64,000 bases of DNA from Catonia carolina (taxonomy: Eukaryota > Arthropoda > Insecta > Hemiptera > Achilidae), in NCBI GenBank assembly GCA_035578175.1, contig JAQMRL010000002.1, positions 99,054,748-99,118,747 on the forward strand. The letters are read 5' to 3'. A model generated the notes under the pieces. That model was not told the origin of the DNA. It worked only from the letters and a program-made list of their open reading frames with translations, and did not search any database. Shown piece by piece: positions 1 through 12,500 of the stretch. Every line of letters starts with the position of its first letter. The first letter of the stretch is position 1. A program made the position numbers and the translations under genes.

Positions 1-175
1 AGCCAGACCCTGTGGTGAATGAAGTCAAGGTGTGATTTGCAGAGTGGAAAATAGATGCTTTTCGGAGGGTCTGGCATTCTGATAAGCATAGGCTACTTTT
101 GTACTCAGAGGGGAAGGCAATGGTAAATCACCTTACTCCTCGTTTTACTTAACTTTACAGCCGGCAATAACATTT
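1..175 (+). repeat. SINE-A copy, cut by window edge
   Basis: The sequence matches the 3' half of the dispersed SINE-A family seen complete at 3354-3749, 29640-30027 and 39803-40194. It has the 'ccctgtggtgaatgaagt' block, the 'gataagcata' block and the 'aatggtaaatcacctt' block. The 5' half lies outside the window, and the 3' end diverges after about 150. Confidence 0.8.
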
Positions 176-814
176 TTCTAGACCGGCAGAGAATTTTTAG
201 TCACCGAATCGTACAGAATTCATTAAAAATTTGCTATAAATTACAAACCTTGTCACTTGACATCAAAATAACAAGAAAACTTAGGAAAATGGAATAAATA
301 CATTACTGAAATTTTAATCTGACAGTAAGGGATGCTGAAACTATTTGAAAATAATTTTTAGATAAATATTTTTCTAAAATTTCAGATGACACTACTGTTT
401 AAAACTTTCTTATGCTCTACTTTCAAATTCATTATATACGAATCGTAACTTTTAATATATTTCAAAATAAAACCAAAAAACGATCTATGTTTAAAACTGA
501 AGCAAATATGTACAAAAACACATCATGTAAACCAAGAGATAACCAAATTCAGCTCTAGGACAGCGTGGTTTCAACATAGAAATACAAGCAGAATATGCAA
601 CTAAAACTATTGTATTGTACGTAAAAATTTACTTTGATACATAAACTAAACTATTGTACAAAACAGCAACGCTATCTGCAGATGAAATTAGAAGTAAAAC
701 GACAACATTGTAATGCTATGAAGCAAATCCGATTTTGCGACGCGACCGGTTCAAAAAGCGGTAACATCGTCTCAAAATCGAAGATTGCCGGCTCTAGGGT
801 TAAAAAACCCACTA
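176..814. other. AT-rich intergenic stretch
   Basis: No supported gene is visible. Short open frames here have no recognisable domain, and the one ending at 840 runs into a SINE-A 3' fragment. Confidence 0.6.
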
Positions 815-860
815 GAGGTTCAAGCCAGCCTTTCGGCTAAACAACAGCAACAACTGAACA
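815..860 (+). repeat. SINE-A 3'-end fragment
   Basis: The 'gaggttcaagccagcctttcgg' type 3' end followed by a CAACA-type tail identifies a short SINE-A remnant. Confidence 0.7.
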
Positions 861-1069
861 TAAAAATTAAATTAAAAATAAATCAACAGAATAGTTCAGC
901 ATAGAAATCAACATAATCTTAATAAAATATTTACTGTACCTACTTACATTAAATCGCTTACTGGTAAAAATTATTTATTCTAGTTCATCAGCAATTATAA
1001 GACATTTCACTACGGCCTGGCTGCATAAAACCACTAATTTGTTTCCCTTGATGATGACACAATATTTTC

Positions 1070-1262
1070 AACCGGCCGCATTGGCGCAGTTAGTAACGTG
1101 CTCGCCTCTCATCATGTGGTCCTGGGTTCGAATCCCACTCAGGCACGTCATATTTTCATACGTTACAAAAAATCATTTCACCTTACATCGCATAAAGTTC
1201 CACCCCAACGTCGTCGCTAATGGCCGTTGCAGTTGATGCAACGTTAAATAAATAAATAAAAA
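1070..1262 (+). repeat. SINE-M: tRNA-Met-like head with LINE-like tail
   Basis: The head has an A box (TGGCGCAGTTAG), a CTCATCA anticodon-loop-like stretch resembling elongator tRNA-Met, and a consensus B box (GGTTCGAATCCC). It is followed by an unrelated body. The tail, a 'cgctaatggccgttgcag...gatgcaacg' block then (TAAA)n, resembles the 3' end of the Jockey-like LINE at 46430-47040. The missing acceptor-stem pairing and the tail make this a SINE rather than a functional tRNA gene. Confidence 0.75.
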
Positions 1263-3342
1263 AAAAATATTTTCAACCTCATAAACATGACTTTCGTTGG
1301 CTATCGTTTTTGTTCTATGTACTGCAGTGCTATTCCAGTGATATTGCTGCTTCTGAATTTGAAATAAGCCTTTGTTTGTTACAGATGCATCAGTTTTTGG
1401 ATTATGTTTTGTTATTTTGCACAATTTTTCAGATAATCCGTACGGATTATCTAATCGGTAGTGTACGAGTTAACAAATTCTTTCAAGTCGGTGGTGTTTT
1501 AATACCAAATTTGTTTAAAATCTTCATTCATATAATATTTATATACTTAAAAACATAAAGATGGTTTTTTTTGAGTTTGATAAGAAAATAAAACCACTTT
1601 AATTTTTGTTTTAAAATTAGTAAAAGAAGTCAAAATTATCTAAGATTCACCGAAGGGAATAATTAATTAAAAAAGGGAAATTTTTAATTAACAAACGGAA
1701 TGTCATCACTGGGTAAGTCTGACGGAGGAATCATACAAATAACATAAACTGCTGCGGTGACAAAACTTGAGTGCATATTGTTCTAATTAAAATAGTGTGT
1801 GTTTGTGTAAGATTATTTTTAGTGAATTACAATCTTTAAAAATAAATGTTTAATAATATTATCAGATTTTAAAAGATAATATCCTACTGAAACTGATATT
1901 GCATGACGATTAATGTAAATTTTCATCGTAACAATTCGAATATTATTATAATATTCATATTTATAAATATTTATATTTTAGTTTATTCAATAAGAGGTAA
2001 TTATTTATTATTTTTTAAAGTATATTATAAAAATGTGTAACTACCAAAATTTGTAGGTATTATTTTTTATTTTATAAAGTTTAATTATTCAAAGAGTGTA
2101 ATACACCAACGTATTTATCAGATTGATTGTTAATATTTTTGCGTATTTGTTTCTGAAAAAGTTACACGGTTTTTAAATTTCCGTTTTAAACTTTTGCAGG
2201 TTTAAAACAATTTAACGGTTCTAATACCATTCAATAAGATCAGACTTTTGCCTGGATTTAAAACAGGGAAATTCGTTTATCAGTTGATTATGTCTCGAGG
2301 AGTAAGAAAATGTTGATGTTTATTACGTCTGATTTCTCAGTTCTATTCATTCCAATAGTAGGCCTACTTACCTTGATGGGAATTCTTATGCAAAAGTATA
2401 AGCGGCAGTGATATCTCCTATAAATAATGAACTCCATCGCACAGTCAAACCTTGTAGTAAATAAACTGAAGATGTAATTTTTGGACCAGAAAAGTAAGTT
2501 CTTTTCAGGAAACCAAAACAAGTATAAATAAAAACAAAACCTTTTTGTCGTAATAAATAATAAAAGTACACTATAGATATCAAATATTTGGTAATGTAAT
2601 GGGAGAGTTATGCTACTGCACACAATTCATTAAGGGGATAGATGAGATATTCGCTTGGCATGACCAAGGGAAACTGTGTAGAAACATCTAACTCTTTACA
2701 GATCAACTATACATAAGACGTAATTATCTCTCACATTGCACCATTTTTATATTCACTGAATACTCATCTTCATTTCGCAACTTATTAATTGCGTATAAAA
2801 TAATTTACAATTTTAATTCAACAATAACAGAGATCTAAAAGATAATTTAAAGATCGAGAAAATTATAATTTTTAACTTAGTAAAAAAGATGTTAAATGAG
2901 TTTATCCTTTTTTAATAAAATTTCTAGAAGTCCTTAAAAGTTTTTTTAATCAGCTTTTATTGTACGAGATTTAGGCCTAAGTAGACCTACAATTTAAAGG
3001 AATTCACCCAATGTCTAAAAAATTCAATATTTTCTTTTACTGATGGGAATTTTATTTTTCGCTTCTATTTCATATAAGTATACACCATTAAAAAACTCGT
3101 TGGATAAGGAACAAACGAAAATTAGCATAATATTTAAAATGCGTCCATTTTGAGCTTAAAACTTTCAGTTCAGTCATAGATTTATTTATTAATGAAGTTC
3201 GCTTTATTTATTCATAAAGATTAATGTATTATTTAATATTTATTCATTAATATATTGTTAATTAAGGAAATCGCGACTCCAGATTTTTAGTCTTCTTTTT
3301 CTTCTTCTTCTTTGCTGTTGTACTAAGGAATTTTGATCCGGG
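1263..3342. other. AT-rich intergenic stretch
   Basis: No gene or recognisable element was found. Open frames at 1310-1558 and 2288-2623 have no conserved motif and are composed of AT-rich codons. Confidence 0.55.
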
Positions 3343-3760
3343 TCTAGTCAGTTGTTGTTGTTTAGGTCATCAGCCGAGAAGCTGGTTTGAACCTCTAGAG
3401 GTTTTACTAAGTAAAACAAGGAGTGAGGTGGTTTACCATTGCCTTCCTCACTGAATAGAAAAGTACGCTTATCAGCATGCCGGGCCCTCTGAAAAGCACA
3501 TATTTTCCACTCTGCAAATGACACCTTCACTTCATTCACCACAGGGTCTGGCTGTATAATGAAATCCATTACTTTCAGAGGAGATAACTCTGATTAGTGT
3601 CTTTTACACCTCTACCTCTTCTGTTCTTAAATGATTCAGTCATTTAATTGGCTGACCATATGATAAGAAACAGAACTATTTATTTTAGCCCAGCAATGAA
3701 TAGATTGAGAGTAAATAATTTGACTCTCTACCTGTCTGTTATGGGCAGATCTAGTCAGTT
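3343..3760 (-). repeat. Full-length SINE-A with target duplication
   Basis: A complete SINE-A copy lies on the minus strand at 3354-3749 (396 bp). It is bracketed by a perfect 11-bp direct repeat TCTAGTCAGTT at 3343-3353 and 3750-3760. On the element strand it starts with a 'gcccataacagacaggtag' type 5' end and ends in a (CAA)n tail. The variable-length target duplication and simple tail indicate LINE-type retrotransposition. Confidence 0.88.
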
Positions 3761-4681
3761 ATAAAATGCTAAATACATCGATTGAACAAATGCATTCACA
3801 AAAGGCATATTTAGATCGTCTTGAAGGACTAAATTTTAAATATTGAAAAGGACACTTGTGATTTGTTCTCAAGAATTTTATTTACGGAAATTTATGAAGA
3901 AAAACCATAAATAACTAAAATTAGGGATTAAAATACTTTAGAATATTTTGATAAGATAATCACAATGTCAAGTTAGATCCAGGGCGTTCTCGGGAATCGA
4001 ATCCGGGAATTTCGGTTGAGTAATTGTGTATTCCACCCACTTAAAACCACCTAGGTGGTCAATTATATAATATTTATTTTATATTCCCTAATAATTATCT
4101 AACGTTTTGTTTTTTAAACTGTCGTCGAGGTCTTTACCCCGTCAATGATAATACCAGCTATTACAGTACCGTATGTATAATATAATTTTTTACGTGAAGG
4201 ATTTTTAGCCTTTTTTCTTATATCACATGTGACTGTCTCACAAGTATTCCAGTACAAAATGAACAGCCGACTTTCATCTCTTTATGACAAATGTGAATCA
4301 GCTGTTGTCTGTTAGCTTCTATAACTTCATATAAAACACTTTTTCGTATTACTTTTTGTAAAATAATATTTTAATACTGAAAATGAAGTTTGTGTTTAAA
4401 ACCAAGATGTACAAGAGAAAGTTCTATTACCTACGTAAAGTTGAGCTTAAAAAATATTTAGGTGCTAATTAATGTGGTATCGCTTGGTAGGACAAGAGAA
4501 CATTGTGATTTTTAGTCAAAACTTTATACTACGCTTCAAGGAATTTATGACATTAAATTATATACTACTATAAAATATGATAAAACTTTAAATTAAAATA
4601 AGATTATATAAAAAACCATTGTTTTAAAAACTACACCACACGTTTTTAAACAAAGTACAAAGTTTACGCAATATGAAATTT
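3761..4681. other. Intergenic stretch with one tRNA-like SINE remnant
   Basis: At about 3975-4060 there is a minus-strand tRNA-like fragment whose B box reads GGATTCGATTCCCG on the element strand, probably SINE-G. Nothing else is recognised. Confidence 0.5.
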
Positions 4682-4957
4682 ACAGGTGGAGTGTCAAAAT
4701 TATTTACACTCAATCTGTTCGTTGCAGGGCTAAAATAAATAGTTCTGTTTCTTGTCACATGGTCAGCCAATTAAATGACTGAATCATTTAAGAACAGAAG
4801 AGGTAGAGGTGTAAAAGACACTAATCAGAGTTATCTCCTCTGAAAGTAATGAATGAATTTCATTATACAGCCAGCCCTGTGGTGAAAGAAGTGAAGGTGT
4901 CATTTGTAGAGTGGAAAATATGTGCTATTCAGAGGGCCCGGGATGCTGATAAGCTAT
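4682..4957 (+). repeat. SINE-A copy, 3' truncated, inverted partner of 3354-3749
   Basis: This plus-strand copy carries the 5' two-thirds of SINE-A and stops abruptly after the 'gatgctgataagc' block. It shares with the minus copy at 3354-3749 a diagnostic variant ('aaataaatag' where other copies have 'aaaaaatag'). The two form inverted arms of about 270 bp separated by about 0.9 kb. Confidence 0.82.
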
Positions 4958-7560
4958 TTTTAGGTTTAATGTAAAATAACTTGATTAAATGTTTCATTAA
5001 ATGATTAATTTTATTAGCTAAACATGTAGAAAATTAAATTATGAGAAAAGTAATTCAATATAAGTAAGTAAGAAAATGAATGCAAGTTATTGAAATTTTA
5101 CTTTTATTTATAACAAAACCAGACTAAATTGTTACTAAAAAATTACAGTATTTTTTAACAAGTTGAGATATTTAACAAGATTCGCAGGTTGGCAGTAATA
5201 ACTTATCAATTTGTTTCAATTTCGAAAAGAATAAAGAATGGATTTGAAAGGAAAAAGGTGTTGCTCATTACCTACAAAGTTTCTTAAGTTGGACATACCT
5301 TTTAAAGAAAATTTTGTATAACATTTATGAGTAGCTTAAAAAATTGTACGTTTGTAGGTTCACTGGTTAACGTCTTTAGTTTTTAAAATACTTCCAGTTT
5401 TTCTTCAAAACGTAAAAACTTAACTACGATATCGTTACCGCTGTTGACGCTTTAGAGCAGTATTTTCACCGGGTTTTACAGTCGAAAGACGGGGTTCTTA
5501 GTACTTTTATGTATACCTTCAAGTGAAAGTGCTATTAATTTATATTTCTTATTTCAAAGCATACTGTAAAGTTAAGTAGAATATTTAGATATATGGATTC
5601 CCTTATTTCTAAAATATTTAGTATTTAAAAATCGGAAACATTTCAACATTTGAGTTGGTGTGGTCTACCTGACGTAAGAGTACAATACTTGATTACATTG
5701 CAAAGCGGCGATCTCGCGTTCGATTCCCAAATAAGTTTTAAAAGATTTTACACAGTTTGAACTCAGTGTTTCTGTACAGTGGTCATTAACCTATTATTGT
5801 ACATAGTTAATGCGACGTGAAAAAACTGCCCGTTAAAATATTTCAGAACAAAGACGAGATCGATAAATTTCCCAAGTTCTTTATGGCTAGTATAATTTTT
5901 ATAGGTAACAAATTAACAATAGCGGGTGACTAATTTTCTTTTCTTACAAGTAATACTATATAGGCAATTACTTTAACATCGCATTTTTACTTAGCTGATA
6001 AGATTTCTTTTGTAATAATTTCTTATTAGAATTTATTCTTAAATTTTATCTTTTCTTAAAGCCATCTATTCCGGTAAAATATCTAAACCTAAGTGTAAGT
6101 TAAACAGAGTTTAAAATAAGGTTTCACAAAAAAAATGAAGTATAAAATCATAAATATTTTTGGAGTGACTTCTTTTGGCGCGCCTGGACTGTGTTTTTTG
6201 CACGGGAAAAATCTTTGGTTTGCCGTCACGTCACGCGCTATCAACAATTACCATTAATTAATTTAAAAAAGTATTTTTAATTTAATTTGTTAACTTAATT
6301 AATTAATTAATTAAGTAGTCACTTTAGCCTCAGTACCGCGACTGCTAGTTTTTTGTCTGTTTGGGATATCAATACCGATGCGACTTGAAAAACATAAGAA
6401 AATTTTTATTTCTTATTTAGGAGTTTCAAAAAACTTCAGATAAATCCCAAAAAGTTACAGAAAATTTTGTGATTCAAATAGGAAATAGTGAATCAAACTA
6501 AATGACCAAAAAAATTCCTACATTATTTTTTTTTTCAATTTAAAAAACAAAATACATAAAAATCTTCCCTTTACTCTTTCAAATGAGACTACTTTGGATG
6601 ACACTGATAATGTTGTTCGTCAGAAACAAAATGACGTCAGATTGATTTTAAATTAGTTAAGTGAACTTTGTTTTTTCTTACCTATTTCTTCTAACTAGGC
6701 TACTAAAATTTTAATCAAAATGAATTTGATGTCATGTTATTATTTCCCTGTCTTTCTCCATTGTTTTAACTTTTTTATTTTTAAGGATCTGTGTTATCCA
6801 GTAAATTTTATTTGCCCTGGAAAACCTGATATAAATTTTGTAAGGATAAAGAAAGTTTACAGTAATACGTTGATTTTTTAACGTCACTCGAAATTCCGAA
6901 CCCTCGCACTTAATTAGAAGGACTTAAAATAGGACATTAATAAAGACTTAATAAAGACGGAAGTATTATAATTTTAACCCATTGTCCATTGTTAATGAGT
7001 TTAACTCATATTTTATGGAATTTGTTGCCCTTTTCTAATACAATAGGGCTGTTAATAGGCGTTCCTACGACTCGCTCTTGACTTGAAAACTGGACCATGG
7101 CTTTATCCAAATTTTCATAACTTGATTTTTCAAGTTTTGAGTTAAATAAGAATTTTTTGAGGATGAAATATTCTTTCTGTTCTTCAAGATATCACGAACA
7201 GTAGTTATCCCGATGCTATACTGATATGCAATTAACAGCGCAGTTACTCCTTTATGCAGTTGTTCAATGATATGAAGTTTGTCATTGACGATAGTCCGTT
7301 TAAGTTCATTTACTACTCTTAATTCATAGTTTCAGAAGAATAATTACCAATTGACCAAAAGATATGACCGAAGTGAATATTTATGTAAGAGCAAGTGTTG
7401 CTGTACTTATGCATTAATTTAGGAGAATCTCTCAGGAATGATCGCCCTGGGTCTGAATTGAACAGATTACAACGTACACACATAAGGGTTTAAAAAAAAT
7501 TAGGAGTATAAATTATGAAATCATAACTCACAAGGAAGAAAGTGACGTAAGAGGCGGGAG
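4958..7560. other. AT-rich intergenic stretch
   Basis: No gene is supported. A degenerate tRNA-like B box (GCGTTCGATTCCC) sits at about 5720. A TTAA-rich palindromic stretch lies at about 6250-6310. A SINE-C 3'-end fragment ('ttgaacagattacaacgtac') lies at about 7455-7495. Confidence 0.5.
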
Positions 7561-7767
7561 CGAAATTTTTTTTCTTAATTGTGTGACGTTAAATCCGAGC
7601 CATGGTAAATGTGAGATCGGTAGAGCGAACGCCAAATACGCTTACCGGTTTTCTGAAGTGCGCAGAAGGTATATTTTGGAAATGGCACGCTCGGTTGCCT
7701 CAGCGAGTGGTGGGAGCCAGTGCTGTACTAGCTGTGGTCAGAGTCACGTCGTTCTCGCAACGTTGTA

Positions 7768-8670
7768 CGAGGTGTGGCTATTAAATAACGAGACTGACGT
7801 TGTAAAAAATTTAATTTTAATTTTATAGATTATCACTTATTGTCACCTTCAATATATACTCCTTTTCTAACCCTACAACGCTCCATGCGAATTTTCCATT
7901 GTTGGAAACAGTGCTGGCCGTCATCTTCTGTCAGCTCCATCAGGACATGTGCCGCTTTCTCTTTTACAGCTTCCACAGACTCAAATCTTGTCCCTCTTAA
8001 TGCAGATTTCACCTTAGGGAAGAGGTAGAAGATAATAAAATGTGATGAAACGCGGTTTTTTACTTATGATCCGGAAACGAAACGCCAATCCGTGCACTGG
8101 AAGAGCCGAACTTCACCGAGAGCCAAAAATGCTCGAATGAGCAAGTCAAAATTTAAAACAATGATGATTGTTTTTATTTGATATCCATGGGATTGTGTAC
8201 CTTCACTAAGTTCCAGAAGGTCAAACAATTAATCAATATTACTATCTTGAGGTACTTTCTAAACTACGTCAAAGAGTAAGGAAAAACACCCCAAAATGTT
8301 GAAGGACAAATCATGGGTTCTCCACCAAGACACGTTATCTGTCAAGAGGTTCCTAGCCAAGTACAGCATCTCAGTGTTAGAACATCCAACTTATTCACCA
8401 GATCTTGCACCATGTGACTTCTACCTGTTCCCTAAGGTGAAATCTGCATTAAAAGGGACAAGATTTGAGTCTGTGGAAGCTGTAAAAGAGAAAGCGGCAT
8501 GTGTCTAAAGAAGATGACTTTCAGCACCGTTTCCAACAATGGAAAATTCGCATGGAGTGTTGTAGGGATAGAGAAGGAGTGTATATTGAAGGTGAAAATA
8601 TGTGATTATGTATAAAATTAAAATTAAATTTTTTACAACGTCAGTCTAGTTATTTAATAACCTCACCTCG
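7768..8670. mobile_element. Mariner element rearranged into a palindrome
   Basis: The element begins ACGAGGTG after a TA at 7766-7767 and ends in the complementary CACCTCGT before a TA at 8671-8672, the target signature of Tc1/mariner. The ends are inverted over about 255 bp (7768-8028 against 8418-8670), far longer than a normal mariner TIR. Each arm carries the 3' end of the transposase gene plus the 3' terminal repeat. The true 5' half is missing and has been replaced by an inverted copy of the 3' end. Confidence 0.85.
8050..8508 (+). pseudogene. Mariner transposase remnant
   Basis: Translation gives the middle and C-terminal parts of a mariner transposase: a YDPETKRQS segment near 8065, ARMSKSKFKT near 8130, QTINQYYYLEVL near 8230, then LHQD, SVKRFLAK, HPTYSPDLAPCDFYLFPK and RFESVEAVKEKA up to the stop at 8508. 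The family cuts and pastes DNA through a DD34D catalytic triad. The second and third Asp are visible in LHQD and APCDF. A one-base frameshift near 8180, an in-frame stop near 8205, and loss of the residues that normally follow LHxD show it is inactive. A matching antisense fragment lies at 7850-8028. Confidence 0.88.
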
Positions 8671-8902
8671 TATATCAGCTAACCTGAAAACGTTAGTCTA
8701 AAATATGTTGTGTGTGGTAGGCGTTAATTGTTCTATACAATTGTTTACAATTGAAAGTTTTTTATGTCGCTAATAGATGATAATTTACATCGTTTGGAAT
8801 ATGTGATTTAATAGGCAGTTCGGTACTAAGACAGGAAATCTACCCACTGAATCTGAACTGTTCGCACAGCTACACCGGCAAGCTTATTTGGCGTCCGCTC
8901 TA

Positions 8903-9293
8903 AATCAAAAATCTACAGTATACGTCATGAAATTTCAAACAAACCGATAATCAAAAAATGTTTGATTACCTATTTCTTCCGATTATAGACGCCTACTGTA
9001 AAAAATCTATCAAGGGAATTGTTACCGAGTATCACCATGTAAAAACGGTATAATAGTTTTTTTTATCAAAATATACTTACAGTGAAGTACAATATTTTTT
9101 TTTTTTAGGCTCATTGGAGGTATATGAAACAAATTAATATTATGAAATTGAAGCAATGAAAAAGAAATGAAATAAAACCAATTTGTAAAGTAGCTATTAG
9201 AAATAAGAAAGGTGTTCTATACTTTTTGTGTGATGTTGATGTTCTGCAAGTCATCAGAAGATGAAGATCAAATGAAATGTGGTGATATCTCGG
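8903..9293. other. Region upstream of the SH2-gene exon
   Basis: AT-rich sequence with a T-rich run ending in AG near 9109. No upstream exon or promoter element can be assigned. A 5' UTR or an earlier exon of the SH2 gene could lie here. Confidence 0.3.
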
Positions 9294-9546
9294 ATGTGTT
9301 TATACGTACGATTATTGGGTTCTCTAGGTAAGAACTTGGTTACCAGAATAGGCAGTGAACTGGCGGATTGTCTAGCGGCTGTTAAGCAGTGTGTATGTTA
9401 TAAATTATGCGGCTGGTTCTGCAAGAACACGGATGAAGACGATGTCGGGTCTGAAATACCCGGAGATTCTTCTCAACGGGATGGCCAATCAGAAACTGAA
9501 CCTCAGACAGAATCTGAATACTTTCCTGATGACACACTTGACTTGA
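9294..9546 (+). CDS. SH2 adaptor exon 1 (Cys-rich N-terminus, acidic linker)
   Basis: The frame is open from 9276. The donor A|GTATGT at 9546/9547 is a strong splice site and leaves one base (A), which joins CA at 13629 to make a Thr codon. The frame read past the donor hits a stop within three codons, as expected of intron. An alternative acceptor at 9326-9327 (ttctctag|gt) could replace the ATG at 9294 if there is an upstream exon. Linking this exon to the SH2 exons rests on phase, strand and coding look, not on homology. Confidence 0.62.
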
Positions 9547-12500
9547 GTATGTAGACTACTCTATTTTATTCTTAGTATTTAATTAATGAACATAATCCTA
9601 GCTACTGTACACTTTAAAAAGGTATTTAAAGTGAAACTTATTTCATTTACTTATTGGTTATGAAAATTTTGTCTAAGCAAAGTAATTTTGTGGCCATGAC
9701 CTACAAAAACTGCAATTACTGCCAAAGAGGAAGCATTTAACATACCCAGTGCATGGCAGCAAGAATGGGCATCAAAGCAGCAAGAACAAATCCCATGGTT
9801 TTCACAAAAACCACCAGGTTTTGGACTACCTCGTAGAAAATGGTCAGCTCTGAATAGAATAAGAACAAAACACGGTAGGTGTGCTGATTTATTGTTTAAA
9901 TGGGGCAAAATACCATCGCCTTTATGTGAGTGTGGTCAAAGACAAACTATTGATCACATAGTGAAAGAGTGCAGAATAACTGCCTTTAGAGGAGGGACAA
10001 GAGCGGATTTCCTGATGGCAACTCCAGAATCAATAGCCTACTTGGACAGACTGGATGTCTGTATATAGACTTACGTATGTTTTTATAATTACGTACTGTA
10101 TGTACATATTTTTCATGTTTTTTTTTTATGACTATTTGTTTCCCAAACAATCATTAATGTTATTTCCCATCCTTATAGACAGAGGGTCATATTTGATCCC
10201 AATATATAACCATTATAATGCTGATTTTTAAATGTCTTGAAAAGCCATACGCTAAATAAATTGTGGCCATGATTTTTGTTTTCTGTTTTGAAAGATATTT
10301 GTTAACAAATTTTCTGGGTTGCTTTAGTGCACTTTTATGATTGGGGTTCTATTAATCATACTATCTTAGGAATGGTCAGCCGAAGTCTGAACAAGACACA
10401 CTTCTTTTACTCGTTGTACAATCACATCATCCTCATCTCATTGGGTCATTTGGTCGTTTATTGTTCTTAATTAAGCAGATTGCAATGAACACACATCAGA
10501 GATAAAAACAATTTTAAGACTGGTGATTTGATTACAGTTGTTTATGTCTAGTGCTAGGAGGGCCAAATCTTCTGCAAATCTAAGACAGTTCATTCTAAAT
10601 AAAAACATTTTGCTTCTCACACCAATTGATGTGGGTTTTAAACATTATTCACTACTAATGAAAACACTAATTAACGTTTAAGCTAATGCAGTCTTAATAG
10701 TCAATATAAATTATTTTCAAAAAATAACCCATGCAAAAGCAACTTTTAAAAAAAAATTCAGATTGAATTTCAAGCTACATTATGATTATTATATTATATA
10801 AAATCAATTAGGAATTAATGGAGTTTTAAAAAAATTTAATGTATTTTTTCCAACTTTCAAAGGCTCATTCCATTATATGATACAATCCAGTACAAAACCA
10901 CAAAATCCAGTTTTTTTTCAAAAATTGGTCAAATAATTTTAAAATAAAATTTAATGCAATTAAAATATGTTGCTGAATCCACTAACACAGCACAAGTTTA
11001 TAAAGTTTGTTCTTGATGGAGTCTGTTTACATTTATTTATTACTTTTTATTTTATATGGTAGTATCAGAAGAATAATTAGCAGTTTACCAAAAGATATGA
11101 CCGAAGTGAATAATTATGTAAGAAAGTTTCATGGAATAATGTTTTAAAAGTTGCATTCATTTGGAAAACCTGTTTATCATTTAAAAAATCACAACATTTC
11201 TGCAAAATTTAACCAAAAACACATACATCAAAGATTAAATATAAACAACTTCTATTTAAACACTTTAATATCTGGGTTTTTAGCGAACCACTTTGGGTTA
11301 GGAACAGTGGGTTTGAACTTATATTAATTTTCCAGAGCCTGGCCAGGAATTGAACCTGGAACCTTTGCTTTACAGTGTAACACTAACCACTGGGTCACGA
11401 AGGCGGCCAGTTTTTGATGACTTTAAATCTATTCGACGAATTCAGTCAAAAGTATTAAATAGATATAATGCAGTTAAATAACCCACGAGTATGATAGAGT
11501 GACTTCCCATCATTTATTATTGCATACATTTTACTGTAAAATATGAAGCAGAAATTGGATAATAAATGACGATATATATTTTAGCCTAAAAAATAGAGGC
11601 TTCCAATGTTCACTATAATGTATTATCCACTTTATAGTGTAAAATAAATGAAGCCTATTTCAATTAACATGTAATTTATCAAACAGCTTTAATAAAATAA
11701 CAGGCTTATCTTGTATCATAATAAGATAGGTACTTCAAACAACTGAAAAATAAATTAAAGTTCTGATAATAATTTTATTGATGTTCTCCTTTTTTATGAT
11801 AAACCTTTTTAAGAAGTATCCGTGTCATGTTTTTAATTAAAACACATTATGTTATATTATTACCATGAAGTAAAATCAAGTTGACTTGTAATAAGCCTAC
11901 AAGTTAGTTCTGAATTTTATACAAATCAGAAAAATACTTGTTTTTATTTTTTTCAACTATTACAAGTTGCTAGTGCTAAAAGTGCTTTTACAAAATGACA
12001 ATGCTGCTGCAAATTTTAAGCAAACCACGCACTTTGAAGATTAATATTAAACAAGAATAGCCAATTCATTTTTAATTGCATCAACATTTGAGTTATTAGT
12101 GACCCATTTGGGCTAGGAACGGTGGGTTTGAATATAATAAATTTCCAGAGCCTGGCCAGGAATCCAACCTAGGACATCTGTTTTCACCATAACGCTAACC
12201 ATTGGGCCACGGAGGCAGCTCAACACACCAGGAAAAATACCTACCCAAATTTTGATACCTAACTGATTTTCATGTTTCATGTTCCCTGATATTAAAAAAA
12301 TGTTTTCGGACTGGTGTTTATTTGTAAGTTTGTATATATATACGTAAGTTTGTAAATGTATGGGTAAGTTGGGAGTATTAAACTTTTTTATTTTGTTTTC
12401 AAATCCAACATTTCTCCTCTTAACTTTCCAAATGTAGGATTTCTTTTCTTTAATTTTAGAAACAACTAATTCAAGGTAAAGGTAGATTCATTTCTTACAA

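Larger units (their letters stand above)
7620..8902. mobile_element. Outer terminal-inverted-repeat element carrying a mariner
   Basis: Positions 7620-7665 and 8857-8902 are inverted copies sharing a core of about 27 bp (tagagcgRacgccaaata.gctt.ccggt) with few mismatches. They flank the mariner insertion at 7768-8670 and part of a GC-richer block. This looks like an older DNA transposon into which the mariner inserted. Its superfamily and exact ends could not be fixed. Confidence 0.5.

Noticed and set aside
1075..1147. Possible functional tRNA-Met gene
   Set aside because: A and B boxes are good but the acceptor stem does not pair, and the sequence continues into a LINE-like tail with (TAAA)n; it is a SINE head.
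6250..6310. TTAA-rich palindromic stretch as an origin or regulatory site
   Set aside because: Simple AT repeats of this kind are expected in such AT-rich DNA.
7583..7828. 81-codon plus-strand open frame
   Set aside because: It starts in the outer TIR element and runs into the mariner end; no protein similarity was recognised.
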